Source of the DNA: Microbacteriaceae bacterium UBA1487
Lineage (GTDB): Bacteria; Actinomycetota; Actinomycetes; Actinomycetales; Microbacteriaceae
Length of the DNA stretch: 64,000 nt
Reading direction: 5' to 3'
NCBI GenBank assembly: GCA_002325245.1
Contig: DCRR01000001.1
Location: forward strand, 23,813 to 87,812
Both the position numbers and the translations under genes were made by a program. Under the pieces are notes generated by a model. It was given only the letters and a program-made list of their open reading frames with translations, searched no databases and had not been told where the DNA came from. Position 1 is the stretch's first letter, and each line of letters begins with the position of its first letter. Below, piece by piece: positions 50,352 through 58,688 of this stretch.

Positions 50352-52010
50352 ATGACTTTGAAGCGTGTGGTGATCATCGGCGGCGTCGCGGGCGGAATGT
50401 CGGCCGCGACACGCATGCGTCGCCTCGACGAGTCCGCCGAGATCATCGTGTTCGAGCGCGGGGGCGAGGTGTCGTTCGCGAACTGCGGGCTGCCGTACCA
50501 CCTGAGCGGTGTCATCGCCGAGCGATCCTCGCTCGTGCTGCAGACCCCGCGAGGCCTGGGCGCGCGATTCCGGCTCGACGTGCGGGTGCGCTCAACCGTG
50601 ACCGCGATCGATCCCGTGACGCGCACCGTCTCGGTGCTGCCCGCCGACGGTGCGGCGTACGAGCTCGGGTACGACAAGCTGATTCTGGCGACCGGCGCGT
50701 CGCCGATCCGCCCCGAGATCCCCGGCGCCGATCGGGCGCACGTGCTGCGCGACCTCGACGACCTCGACCGGATCGTGAGCGCCCTCGACGACGCTCCGCG
50801 CACGGCGGTCGTGCTCGGCGCCGGCTACGTCGGGCTGGAGGTGGCCGAGAACCTCGCCCACCGCGGCGTCACGACCTCGGTCGTCCAGCGCGACCCGCAG
50901 ATCCTCACCGGCTTCGACCCCGAGATGGCGCAGCCGGTGGCGTGCCAGCTCGAGGGCAACGGGGTGCGGCTTCACACCGGGGCCACCGCCGTTCGGATCG
51001 ACGCCGACTCGGTCACGCTCGACGACGGCACCGAGGTGCCCGCCGAGCTCGTGATCTCGGCCATCGGAGTGCGCCCCGAGACCGACCTGGCTGTGCGCGC
51101 CGGGCTCGAGATCGGGCCGCGCGGCGGTGTCGCCGTCGATCACGAGCTGCGCACGAGCGACCGTGACATCTACGCGATCGGCGACGCGGCCGAGAAGGCG
51201 GATGCGATCTTCGGCGGAACGCGCCTGCTCGCGCTCGCCGGACCCGCCAACCGGCACGGCCGGCTGGTGGCCGACTCGATCGCCGGACGACCGATCTCGG
51301 CGCGCCCGTCCTACGGCGTCGCCATCGTCTCGGTGTTCGGCCTGGCCGCCGCCTCCGTCGGCGCGAGCGAGAAGCAGCTGCGTGCGGCGGGGCGCGCCTA
51401 CCGGGCGATCCACACGCATCCGCAGCAGCACACCGGGTACTACCCGGGGGCTCGTCCCATCTCGCTCAAGCTGCTCGTCGATCCGGTCGACGACGCGATT
51501 CTCGGCGCGCAGGCGGTAGGGATGGAAGGCGCCGACAAGCGCATCGACGTCATCGCGACCGCGATGTCGAGCGGTCGCACCGCCAGCGAGCTCGCGGAGC
51601 TCGAGCTGGCCTACGCGCCGCAGTTCGGCTCCGCCAAGGACCCGGTGAACATGCTCGGCTACGTCAACGAGAACCTGCGCGACGGACTCGACCGCACGAT
51701 TCAGTGGCACGAGCTCGAGGGTGCGCTCGCCGCCGGAGCGCGACTGATCGACGTCCGGGCGCGGGGCCAGCTCTCGGAGGGCTCGATCCCCGGCAGCGCC
51801 TGGATTCCGGTCGAGGAGCTCCGCGCGCGCGCCGACGAGCTGAAGGGCGGCCCGATCGTGATCCACTGTCGTGTGGGCCAGAGCGCTCACACCGCCGTTC
51901 GGCTGCTGACCGAGCTCGGCGTCGACGCCGTCAACCTGGACGGCGGCTACCTGACCTGGCGCGACGGAACCGCCGCGCGCGACGCCGCCGCAAGCATCGC
52001 GGCCGCCTGA
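50352..52010 (+). CDS. CoA-disulfide reductase/persulfide reductase fused to a rhodanese domain
   Basis: 552 residues. Residues 1-440: pyridine nucleotide-disulfide reductase with GGVAGGMSAA FAD loop, catalytic C45 (SFANCGLPYH), NAD loop GAGYVGLEVAENL and the YAPQFGSAKDPVNM C-terminal signature. Residues about 455-545: rhodanese domain with catalytic C506 (HCRVGQSAH). Such CoADR-Rhd fusions reduce CoA persulfide and polysulfides, linking sulfane sulfur to NADH. First gene of the CstR-like controlled operon. Starts at ATG 50352 on a leaderless transcript. Confidence 0.93.
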   Translation: MTLKRVVIIGGVAGGMSAATRMRRLDESAEIIVFERGGEVSFANCGLPYHLSGVIAERSSLVLQTPRGLGARFRLDVRVRSTVTAIDPVTRTVSVLPADGAAYELGYDKLILATGASPIRPEIPGADRAHVLRDLDDLDRIVSALDDAPRTAVVLGAGYVGLEVAENLAHRGVTTSVVQRDPQILTGFDPEMAQPVACQLEGNGVRLHTGATAVRIDADSVTLDDGTEVPAELVISAIGVRPETDLAVRAGLEIGPRGGVAVDHELRTSDRDIYAIGDAAEKADAIFGGTRLLALAGPANRHGRLVADSIAGRPISARPSYGVAIVSVFGLAAASVGASEKQLRAAGRAYRAIHTHPQQHTGYYPGARPISLKLLVDPVDDAILGAQAVGMEGADKRIDVIATAMSSGRTASELAELELAYAPQFGSAKDPVNMLGYVNENLRDGLDRTIQWHELEGALAAGARLIDVRARGQLSEGSIPGSAWIPVEELRARADELKGGPIVIHCRVGQSAHTAVRLLTELGVDAVNLDGGYLTWRDGTAARDAAASIAAA

Positions 52011-52030
52011 CCCCCTGGAGAGGACCACCC

Positions 52031-52339
52031 ATGCAGAGCATCACCCCCACCGACCTCGCCGCGCTCGGCGACACCGCCACGATCGTGGATGTGCGCGAAC
52101 GCGACGAATACGACGCGGCGCACGTGCCGGGCGTCATCCACGTCGCCCTCAGCGAGCTCACCAGCCGCTTCGCCGAATTGCCCGACGACCGTACCCTGTA
52201 CGTCATGTGCCTCTCCGGTGGACGCAGCGTGCAGGCGACCAACTTCCTGACCGCCCAGGGCCGCGACGCGGTCAACGTCCTCGGCGGCATCACCGAGTGG
52301 TACCACGCAGGACTGCCGATCGAGAGGAGCGCGGCATGA
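52031..52339 (+). CDS. rhodanese-like sulfurtransferase
   Basis: 102 residues, single rhodanese domain. IVDVRERDEYDAAHVPGVIHV and YVMCLSGGRSVQATNFL, with catalytic C60 in the CLSGGR loop; GYR-like NVLGGITEWYHAGLPIE end. Start ATG 52031 with GGAGAGGA upstream. Probably passes sulfane sulfur between thiol carriers; its stop overlaps the repressor start (ATGA). Confidence 0.92.
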   Translation: MQSITPTDLAALGDTATIVDVRERDEYDAAHVPGVIHVALSELTSRFAELPDDRTLYVMCLSGGRSVQATNFLTAQGRDAVNVLGGITEWYHAGLPIERSAA

Positions 52340-52608
52340 GTGACCAGGCCGACGCAGCGCGGGCCATCGTGAATCGCCTGAAGCGTGCCGAAGGGCAGCT
52401 TCACGCACTCGTGACCGCTGTCGAGAACGGCGGCGACTGCCGCAGCGTCGTGACGCAGCTCTCGGCGGTGTCCTCGGCGCTGGATCGCGCCGGATTCGCG
52501 ATCATCGCCTCCGCGCTGACGAACTGCGCGACCCTCGACGAGGAGGAACCCGGTCCCGATGGTCTGAGCCGGGCCGAGCTCGAGAAGCTCTTCCTCACGC
52601 TCGCCTGA
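52336..52608 (+). CDS. CsoR-family transcriptional repressor, CstR-like persulfide sensor
   Basis: 90 residues, all-helical CsoR/RcnR fold. Cysteines C35 and C64 match the first and last ligands of CsoR, but the His four residues before the second Cys is alanine (A60), so the Cu(I) site lacks its His. Two-Cys proteins of this type (CstR) sense persulfides. The genes upstream process sulfane sulfur, and the operon promoter carries a CsoR/CstR palindrome, supporting a persulfide-responsive self-regulated operon. Confidence 0.87.
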   Translation: MSDQADAARAIVNRLKRAEGQLHALVTAVENGGDCRSVVTQLSAVSSALDRAGFAIIASALTNCATLDEEEPGPDGLSRAELEKLFLTLA

Positions 52609-52626
52609 GACCGGGTTCGTCCCGAA

Positions 52627-55176
52627 CTACTGCGCCTGGCTGTCGCGCTCCTGCGCCTTCAGGGCGCGCTCGACGCCGGCGAGCTGCTCGATCACCAGTC
52701 GGCGCAGCGCGGGCACCACGGGGTGCGCATCCAGCCAGCGGTGCGTGGTGTCGACCAGCTCCTGGCTGACGATTGGCGGATAGAAGCCCTGGATGATGTA
52801 CGACGCGATCTGGTAGCTGCGGTTCGTCCAGACGTCGACGAGCGCGTCGAAATACGGCTCCATGAGGCCCGCGAGATCGCTCGTGTCGTTGACGTGCTGG
52901 TAGCCGACGCCGGAGCTGCGCAGCACGACGTTCGACATCGTCGCGTCCGAGATCGCCGCCTCGAGGGCGGCGCGCTTGCCGGCGAAGGTGGGCAGCGTCG
53001 CACGCGCGCGAGCCGCGGCCTGCTGGCCGTTCGCGGTGTTGTCCTTCTCCAGCGCCGCCGCGATCTCGTCCTCGCCGGCCTCGCCCACGAGCACGAGCCC
53101 CTCCAGGAGCTCCCACGCGAGGTCGGTGTCGATCTCGAGGTCGTCCAGCGCGATCGACCCGTTCAGCAGGCCGCGCAGCGCCGTCGCGTGCTCGGCGGTG
53201 GAGGCGAGGTTCGCGAAGAACTTGACGAACTGGAACTGGGCGTCCGAGCCGGCGTCCGCCTCGCTGGCGAGGGTCCACAGGGCATCGCCCACTTGGCGGA
53301 TCGTCTCGTCCCGGATCTCCGGCGCGACGTAGGCGCGCGCCGCGGTCGACAGCTGTGTGAGGGCGAGCCGCATCGTGGTCGACTCGGTCTCGGTGGCGAT
53401 GTTGTTGAGGACCAGCTGCACGTAGTCGCGCGGAGCGGCCTCGGCGTCGCGGGTCGCATCCCACGCCGCGCCCCAGACGAGCGCGCGCGCGAGCGGATCC
53501 TCGATGTCGGCCAGGTGCGCGATGGCGGTGTCGAGCGACTCGTCGTCGAGTCGGATCTTCGCGTAGGCGAGGTCGTCGTCGTTCAGCAGCACCAGGGCGG
53601 GCTTGCTCAGCCCGACCAGCTCGGCGACCTCGGTCTCGGCCACTGCGTCGAGGTCGAGCTCGACGCGGTGGGTGCGCACGAGCTTCGTGCCGGCGCCGGT
53701 CTTCTCGTAGAAGCCGACCGCGAGGCGGTGCGGGCGCAGCGTCGGGTAGTCGGGGTGCGCCGACTGCAGGATGCGGAAGCTCGTGATTCGGCCGTCGGAG
53801 TCCGTCTCGATCTCCGGCTTGATCGTGTTGACGCCGGCCGTCTCCAGCCACAGCTTCGACCAGGTTGTCAGCTCGCGGCCGCTCGTCGTCTCGAGCTCGC
53901 GCAGCAGGTCGGCGAGCTCGGTGTTGCCGTACTCGTGCTTGCGGAAGTACGCGCCGACACCCGCGAAGAACGCGTCGATGCCGACCCACGCAGCCAGCTG
54001 CTTGAGCACCGAGCCGCCCTTGGCGTAGGTGATGCCGTCGAAGTTGACCTGCACGTCTTCGAGGTCGTTGATGGTGGCCACGATCGGGTGCGTCGAGGGC
54101 AGCTGGTCCTGGCGGTAGGCCCAGCTCTTCTCCATCGCCTGGAAGGTGGTCCACGCCTCGGTCCACTCGGTGGCTTCGGCCGTCGCGATGGTCGAGGCCC
54201 ACTCGGCGAACGACTCGTTCAGCCACAGGTCGTTCCACCAGCGCATCGTGACCAGGTCGCCGAACCACATGTGGGCCAGCTCGTGCAGGATCGTGACGAC
54301 GCGGCGCTCGCGGATCGCGTCCGTCACCTTCGAGCGGAAGATGTAGGTCTCGGTGAAGGTGACGGCGCCCGCGTTCTCCATCGCACCCGCGTTGAACTCG
54401 GGGACGAAGAGCTGGTCGTACTTCGCGAAGGGGTACGGGTAGCCGAACTTCTCCTCGAAGTAGGCGAAGCCCTTCTTCGTGATGTCGAAGACGTAGTGCG
54501 CGTCGAGGTACTGCATGAGCGACTTGCGCGCGTAGACGCCGAGCGGGATGGTGCGCCCGCTCGCGCTCTGCAGCTCGTCGTGGACGGACTCGTAGGGTCC
54601 CGCGATGAGCGCCGTGATGTAGCTCGAGATCCGCGGGGTGGGCTCGAAGGTCCAGGTGGCGGTCTCGCCCTCGACGACCGGCTCGGGACTGGGGGAGTTG
54701 CTCACCACGCGCCAGGTGGCGGGGGCGGTCACGATGAATTGGAAGGTGGCCTTGAGGTCGGGCTGCTCGAAGACCGGGAACACGCGACGGCTGTCGGGCA
54801 CCTCGAACTGCGAGTAGAGGTACACCTCGCCGTCGACCGGATCGACGAAGCGGTGCAGGCCCTCGCCGGTGTTGGTGTAGTTCATGTCGGCGACGACGCG
54901 CACGACGTTCTCGGCGGCGAGGCCGTCGAGCTGGATGCGGGTGCCGTCGGCGGCGCTCGTCGCGATCGACTCGCCGTTGAGCTCGATCGAGTGCACCGCG
55001 GTGGTGATCGCGTCGAGGAAGGTGCTGGTTCCCTCGGTCGCGCGGAAGCGGATCGTCGTGTCGGCCCGGAACGTCTCGGCGCCGGTCGTCAGATCGAGGG
55101 CGATCTCATAGCTCTCGGTCTGCACCTGCGCGGCGCGTTCCTGGGCTTCGACTCGGGTGAGGTTGTCGGCGGGCAC
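52627..55176 (-). CDS. pepN: aminopeptidase N (M1 family)
   Basis: 849 residues, the usual actinobacterial PepN size. GAMEN exopeptidase motif at 264-268, zinc motif HELAH at 298-302 with E321 (WNDLWLNESFAEW). Removes N-terminal residues from peptides in the cytoplasm. GTG start at 55176 with GAAGGAG eight bases upstream. Monocistronic and convergent with the repressor gene. Confidence 0.96.
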   Translation of the reverse strand: MPADNLTRVEAQERAAQVQTESYEIALDLTTGAETFRADTTIRFRATEGTSTFLDAITTAVHSIELNGESIATSAADGTRIQLDGLAAENVVRVVADMNYTNTGEGLHRFVDPVDGEVYLYSQFEVPDSRRVFPVFEQPDLKATFQFIVTAPATWRVVSNSPSPEPVVEGETATWTFEPTPRISSYITALIAGPYESVHDELQSASGRTIPLGVYARKSLMQYLDAHYVFDITKKGFAYFEEKFGYPYPFAKYDQLFVPEFNAGAMENAGAVTFTETYIFRSKVTDAIRERRVVTILHELAHMWFGDLVTMRWWNDLWLNESFAEWASTIATAEATEWTEAWTTFQAMEKSWAYRQDQLPSTHPIVATINDLEDVQVNFDGITYAKGGSVLKQLAAWVGIDAFFAGVGAYFRKHEYGNTELADLLRELETTSGRELTTWSKLWLETAGVNTIKPEIETDSDGRITSFRILQSAHPDYPTLRPHRLAVGFYEKTGAGTKLVRTHRVELDLDAVAETEVAELVGLSKPALVLLNDDDLAYAKIRLDDESLDTAIAHLADIEDPLARALVWGAAWDATRDAEAAPRDYVQLVLNNIATETESTTMRLALTQLSTAARAYVAPEIRDETIRQVGDALWTLASEADAGSDAQFQFVKFFANLASTAEHATALRGLLNGSIALDDLEIDTDLAWELLEGLVLVGEAGEDEIAAALEKDNTANGQQAAARARATLPTFAGKRAALEAAISDATMSNVVLRSSGVGYQHVNDTSDLAGLMEPYFDALVDVWTNRSYQIASYIIQGFYPPIVSQELVDTTHRWLDAHPVVPALRRLVIEQLAGVERALKAQERDSQAQ

Positions 55177-55264
55177 GCGGGACTCCTTCGGATGCGTTCA
55201 AGCGGCGCACATCGCGCCGACGATCCACCCTAATCGCGCAACTCGGGGAAGTCGTGACGATGCG

Positions 55265-55963
55265 TCAACGGTGCTTCGCGAGTTGCCCCTCCGCCGGCGT
55301 GACCGCGTCCTCCGCGCCGATCATCTTGTCGTCGCGTCCGCTCGCGAGCGCGGCCTCGACGTCGTCGAGAGTGTCGTGCAGCATCGCGACGAGGCGCGTA
55401 TCGGCGTCGGGCACGCAGGCCTCGGCGATGCCGAGCACCGAGGTGCGCACGATCGAGACGGCTCCGTGGCGAGCGAACTGAGCACGATTGAGCCGCACCT
55501 GCGAGAGGTGGAACTCCGCCCAGGAGCGAGCGTCCGGCACCTCGTCGAGGGCGGCCTCGGCCTCGTTGCGCACGTCGGCAGGGAGATCTTCGCGCTCACC
55601 GAGCTCACGCAGCAGCAGCAGGATGCCGACCGCCAGCGCGTGCTGCCGATCCATGCTGGCCACCGGGATCGCCGAGATCGCGGCGCGGAGAGCGATGCGA
55701 AGTCCGAGGACGTCGTCGCCGCGGGCGCCGACGACGCGGGGGATGTCGTGGATCAACTGGGAGCGGTGCTCGTCATCGACCAGATCGTTGACCCCGCGGG
55801 CCATGGCCGCCAGCACCGGGTCGGTGCACTTGGGATGATCGCTCCAGCGCTCGCCCGCCAGGAATGACGCGAATTCCATGAAGCAGGCGCCGGAACGCGG
55901 AGTGAAATGCCGACCTCGCGAGAGATTCGGCAGCAGTTCGGGAACGAATTCGGTTCTACGCAT
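55265..55963 (-). CDS. conserved hypothetical protein
   Basis: 232 residues, predominantly helical, with acidic segments (GEREDLPADVRNEAEAALDEVPDA) and no membrane span. Cysteines are few. RBS GGGAGA upstream of ATG 55963. No family recognised. Confidence 0.7.
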   Translation of the reverse strand: MRRTEFVPELLPNLSRGRHFTPRSGACFMEFASFLAGERWSDHPKCTDPVLAAMARGVNDLVDDEHRSQLIHDIPRVVGARGDDVLGLRIALRAAISAIPVASMDRQHALAVGILLLLRELGEREDLPADVRNEAEAALDEVPDARSWAEFHLSQVRLNRAQFARHGAVSIVRTSVLGIAEACVPDADTRLVAMLHDTLDDVEAALASGRDDKMIGAEDAVTPAEGQLAKHR

Positions 55964-56069
55964 GGGGTTCTCCCGTCGTCCGTGACCCGATTCTCCCCCC
56001 GCGCGGGGGGCGCTGACAAGGGGGCCTTCGGCCCCGCCCTAGACTGAAAACAGGAACCGAAGGAGCAGG

Positions 56070-56588
56070 ATGGCCGCCGACCAGCCGATCGTTGCCGAGC
56101 CCGTCGCGGAGTCGGGCTCGGAGCGTCGCCCGCGCTCGGCGCTGCCCTGGATCCTGCTCGCGGTGGGCGGCGCCCTCCTGCTCGCCCTCGGCATTGCGGT
56201 GGTCGCCTTCCTGCTGCCGACCGCCGTCGGCACCGCGAGCGATCCGACGGTGAGCGTCGAGCAGTTCGATCGCGCCTATGCGACGGTCGACTGCGACCTC
56301 TTCAGCTCGGTGACGACGGAGGAGTTCCGCGAGATCTCTCACGGCAGCGACGACCACGGCATCTTCGACTGCACCACCTGGGAGGCGATCGCCGCCGGGT
56401 ATACCGTCGACGGCGAGTACCTGTACGTGCTCGAGGTGCTCGACGCCGCGACGGAAGCCGACCGGGCGATCGTGCACACCCGCGAGACGGATCTGCGGGA
56501 TGCCGCGGAGTACGACTACACCTACACCCTGGTGCCGAACGTCGACGGCGTCTGGGTGATCGACTCGATCGTTGAGACGGAGAACTGA
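56070..56588 (+). CDS. membrane-anchored extracytoplasmic protein
   Basis: 172 residues. A short cytoplasmic N-terminus (about 25 residues), one membrane segment (about 26-50, PWILLAVGGALLLALGIAVVAFLLP), then an extracytoplasmic NTF2/lumazine-like alpha/beta domain containing two cysteines (VDCDLF and FDCTTW) likely to form a disulfide. ATG behind AAGGAGCAGG. A -10-like TAGACT lies at 56040-56045. Precedes rpiB by two bases. Confidence 0.75.
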   Translation: MAADQPIVAEPVAESGSERRPRSALPWILLAVGGALLLALGIAVVAFLLPTAVGTASDPTVSVEQFDRAYATVDCDLFSSVTTEEFREISHGSDDHGIFDCTTWEAIAAGYTVDGEYLYVLEVLDAATEADRAIVHTRETDLRDAAEYDYTYTLVPNVDGVWVIDSIVETEN

Positions 56589-56590
56589 GC

Positions 56591-57076
56591 GTGCGGATTC
56601 ACATCGCCACCGACCATGCGGGGCTCGATTTCAGTCGTGAGCTGCAGGAGCACCTGCGCGCGCAGGGGCACGACGTGATCGACCACGGTCCGCAGAGCTA
56701 CGACCCGCTGGATGATTACCCGGCATTCTGCATCGGTGCGGCGCGCGGTGTCGTGCGCGACCAGACCGCGGGTGTCGAGGCGCTCGGGATCGTGTTCGGC
56801 GGCTCGGGCAACGGCGAGCAGATCGCGGCCAACAAGGTCGAGGGGGCTCGGGCGGCGCTCGTCTGGAACCAGTCCACCGCGCAGCTCGCGCGAGAGCACA
56901 ACGACGCCAACGTCATCGCCATCGGCGCCCGTCAGCACGAGTTCGACGAGGTCGTCGCCCTGATCGACACGTTCATCTCGACCCCGTTCCCGGGCGAGGA
57001 GCGTCACGCGCGCCGCATCGCGCAGCTCGCTGAGTTCGAGACCACGGGCGCGATCGCCGGGCACGAGATCTCCTAG
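56591..57076 (+). CDS. rpiB: ribose-5-phosphate isomerase B
   Basis: 161 residues. RpiB motifs: IATDHAGLDFSRELQEHLRAQGHDVIDHG, DDYPAFCIGAARGV and FGGSGNGEQIAANKVEGARAAL. As in M. tuberculosis RpiB there is no catalytic Cys in the GSGNGE loop; the glutamate there serves as the base. Interconverts ribose-5-phosphate and ribulose-5-phosphate. GTG start two bases after the preceding stop. Confidence 0.95.
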   Translation: MRIHIATDHAGLDFSRELQEHLRAQGHDVIDHGPQSYDPLDDYPAFCIGAARGVVRDQTAGVEALGIVFGGSGNGEQIAANKVEGARAALVWNQSTAQLAREHNDANVIAIGARQHEFDEVVALIDTFISTPFPGEERHARRIAQLAEFETTGAIAGHEIS

Positions 57077-57082
57077 CCGACC

Positions 57083-58054
57083 GTGCCCGAGGGCCACTCC
57101 GTCCACCGCATCGCGCGGCAGTTCGCGCGCCACTTCCTCGACGTGCCCGTCGCGGTCTCCTCTCCTCAGGGGCGCTTCGCCGCGGGCGCAGCGCAGCTCG
57201 ACGGTCACACGATCGTGCAGTCGCGCGCGGTCGGCAAGCAGATGTTCCTGGAGTTCGAGCACGGGCTGTGGCTGCGCATCCATCTCGGCATGTACGGCGC
57301 GTGGGACTTCGCCGGCGAGATCGACGTCGATGACACGCTCGCCTCGGCGAACGGACGGATGGGGCAGACCAACCAGCGCGGCACGGTCGTCGGCAGTCAC
57401 GAGGACTCGCCCTGGTCGATCGGGGCGCCGCGCCGGGCCCGGCTGCGCATGTCGGAGTCGGAGAAGCTCGGCGCCGAGCTCGAGACCTTCCCCCCGGAGC
57501 CGGTGGGGCAGGTGCGGGTGCGGCTGCTGACCTCCACCACGGTCGCCGACCTGCGCGGCCCGACCGCGTGCGAGGTGCTGACCGCCGAGGAGGTCGACCG
57601 GGTGCTCGCCAAGCTGGGCCCGGATCCGCTCGTCGACGACCTCGCCGAGGCCGAGGAGCGCTTCGTGGCCACGGTGCGCAAGAAGCCGACGGCGATCGCG
57701 CTGCTGCTGATGGATCAGTCGGTCGTCGCCGGGATCGGCAACGTCTACCGGGCCGAGCTGCTGTTCCGGGCGCGGCAGAGTCCGTTCACCCCCGGCCGCG
57801 ACGTGCCGACGGACACCGTGCGGGCGCTCTGGCGCGACTGGGTGCACCTGCTGACGATCGGGGTCGAGACGGGCCAGATGCTCACCATGGATGGCCTCGA
57901 CGACGAGGCGCACGCCCGAGCGCTCGCCAGCCGCGACGACCGGCACTGGGTGTACCACCGCACGGGGGAGCCGTGCCGCGTGTGCGGCACGCCGATCGCC
58001 ATGCGCGAGCTCGGGGGACGCAAACTGTACTGGTGCCCCACCGACCAGGCCTGA
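57083..58054 (+). CDS. Fpg/Nei family DNA glycosylase
   Basis: 323 residues. Catalytic N-terminus PEGHSVHR after removal of Met (P2, E3). The H2TH domain is visible as DQSVVAGIGNVYRAELLFRA. The C-terminal zinc finger starts CRVC, but ends with WCPTDQ where the fourth cysteine is expected (CxxC), so Asp appears at that ligand position. Excises oxidised bases in base-excision repair. Start GTG 57083. Confidence 0.9.
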   Translation: MPEGHSVHRIARQFARHFLDVPVAVSSPQGRFAAGAAQLDGHTIVQSRAVGKQMFLEFEHGLWLRIHLGMYGAWDFAGEIDVDDTLASANGRMGQTNQRGTVVGSHEDSPWSIGAPRRARLRMSESEKLGAELETFPPEPVGQVRVRLLTSTTVADLRGPTACEVLTAEEVDRVLAKLGPDPLVDDLAEAEERFVATVRKKPTAIALLLMDQSVVAGIGNVYRAELLFRARQSPFTPGRDVPTDTVRALWRDWVHLLTIGVETGQMLTMDGLDDEAHARALASRDDRHWVYHRTGEPCRVCGTPIAMRELGGRKLYWCPTDQA

Positions 58055-58064
58055 GGAGTCTGCC

Positions 58065-58688
58065 GTGCGCTACACCCCGTACTACCTGATGACCGAGCCG
58101 GGTGAGGTCGCTCGTCTCGTGCGCGAGAACCCGTGGGCCACCTGGACCTCGCCGGCCGCGAGCGGCCTCGTCGCCTCGCACTACCCGACACTGCTCGACG
58201 AGGAGGCGACCGCCGCATCCGGCGAGCTTGTGCTGCTCACCCACTTCGGCCGCCCCGATGAGCGCGCCCACGAGCTCGGGCAGCACGAGATGCTCGTGAT
58301 CGTGCAGGGCCCGCACGGCTACATCTCTCCCAGCTGGTATCCCGACCCGAGCGACCTGGTGCCCACCTGGAATCACGTCACCGCCCACCTCTGGGGCGTG
58401 CCCGAGATCCTGAGCGACGAGGAGAACTTCGCCGTGCTCGGTCGGCTGGTCGACCACCTCGAGCAGCACGTGCCCGAGCCGCGCTCCCTGCAGCTCGACG
58501 AGACCAGTGCGCGCCACATCGCCACCGGCACCATCGGCGTGCGTCTGCGCGTGACGCGCTTCGACGCCCGTGCCAAGCTCAGCCAGAACCGCACCGCCGA
58601 GGAGCGCGAGCGGATCACCGCCGAACTCCGCGGCGACGGCCACTACGCGCACCCCGGCCTCGCCGACGAGATGGCGCGCCAGGCATGA
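58065..58688 (+). CDS. paiB: PaiB-family FMN-binding protein
   Basis: 207 residues from GTG 58065. MRYTPYYLMTEPGEVARLVRENPWATWTSP and TSHYPTLL-like segments, GPHGYISPSWY and ARAKLSQNRTAEERERI match the PaiB/FMN-binding negative regulator family. Proteins of this group bind FMN or haem and have been linked to protease control in Bacillus; role here unproven. The ATG of the amidohydrolase overlaps its stop. Confidence 0.88.
   Translation: MRYTPYYLMTEPGEVARLVRENPWATWTSPAASGLVASHYPTLLDEEATAASGELVLLTHFGRPDERAHELGQHEMLVIVQGPHGYISPSWYPDPSDLVPTWNHVTAHLWGVPEILSDEENFAVLGRLVDHLEQHVPEPRSLQLDETSARHIATGTIGVRLRVTRFDARAKLSQNRTAEERERITAELRGDGHYAHPGLADEMARQA

Noticed and set aside
52336..52608. Copper-sensing CsoR
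   Set aside because: The His ligand is alanine (A60) and the operon holds persulfide enzymes instead of a copper ATPase or chaperone.
52723..55233. 836-residue open frame on the plus strand
   Set aside because: Antisense to pepN, whose zinc motif and GAMEN motif are complete on the minus strand.
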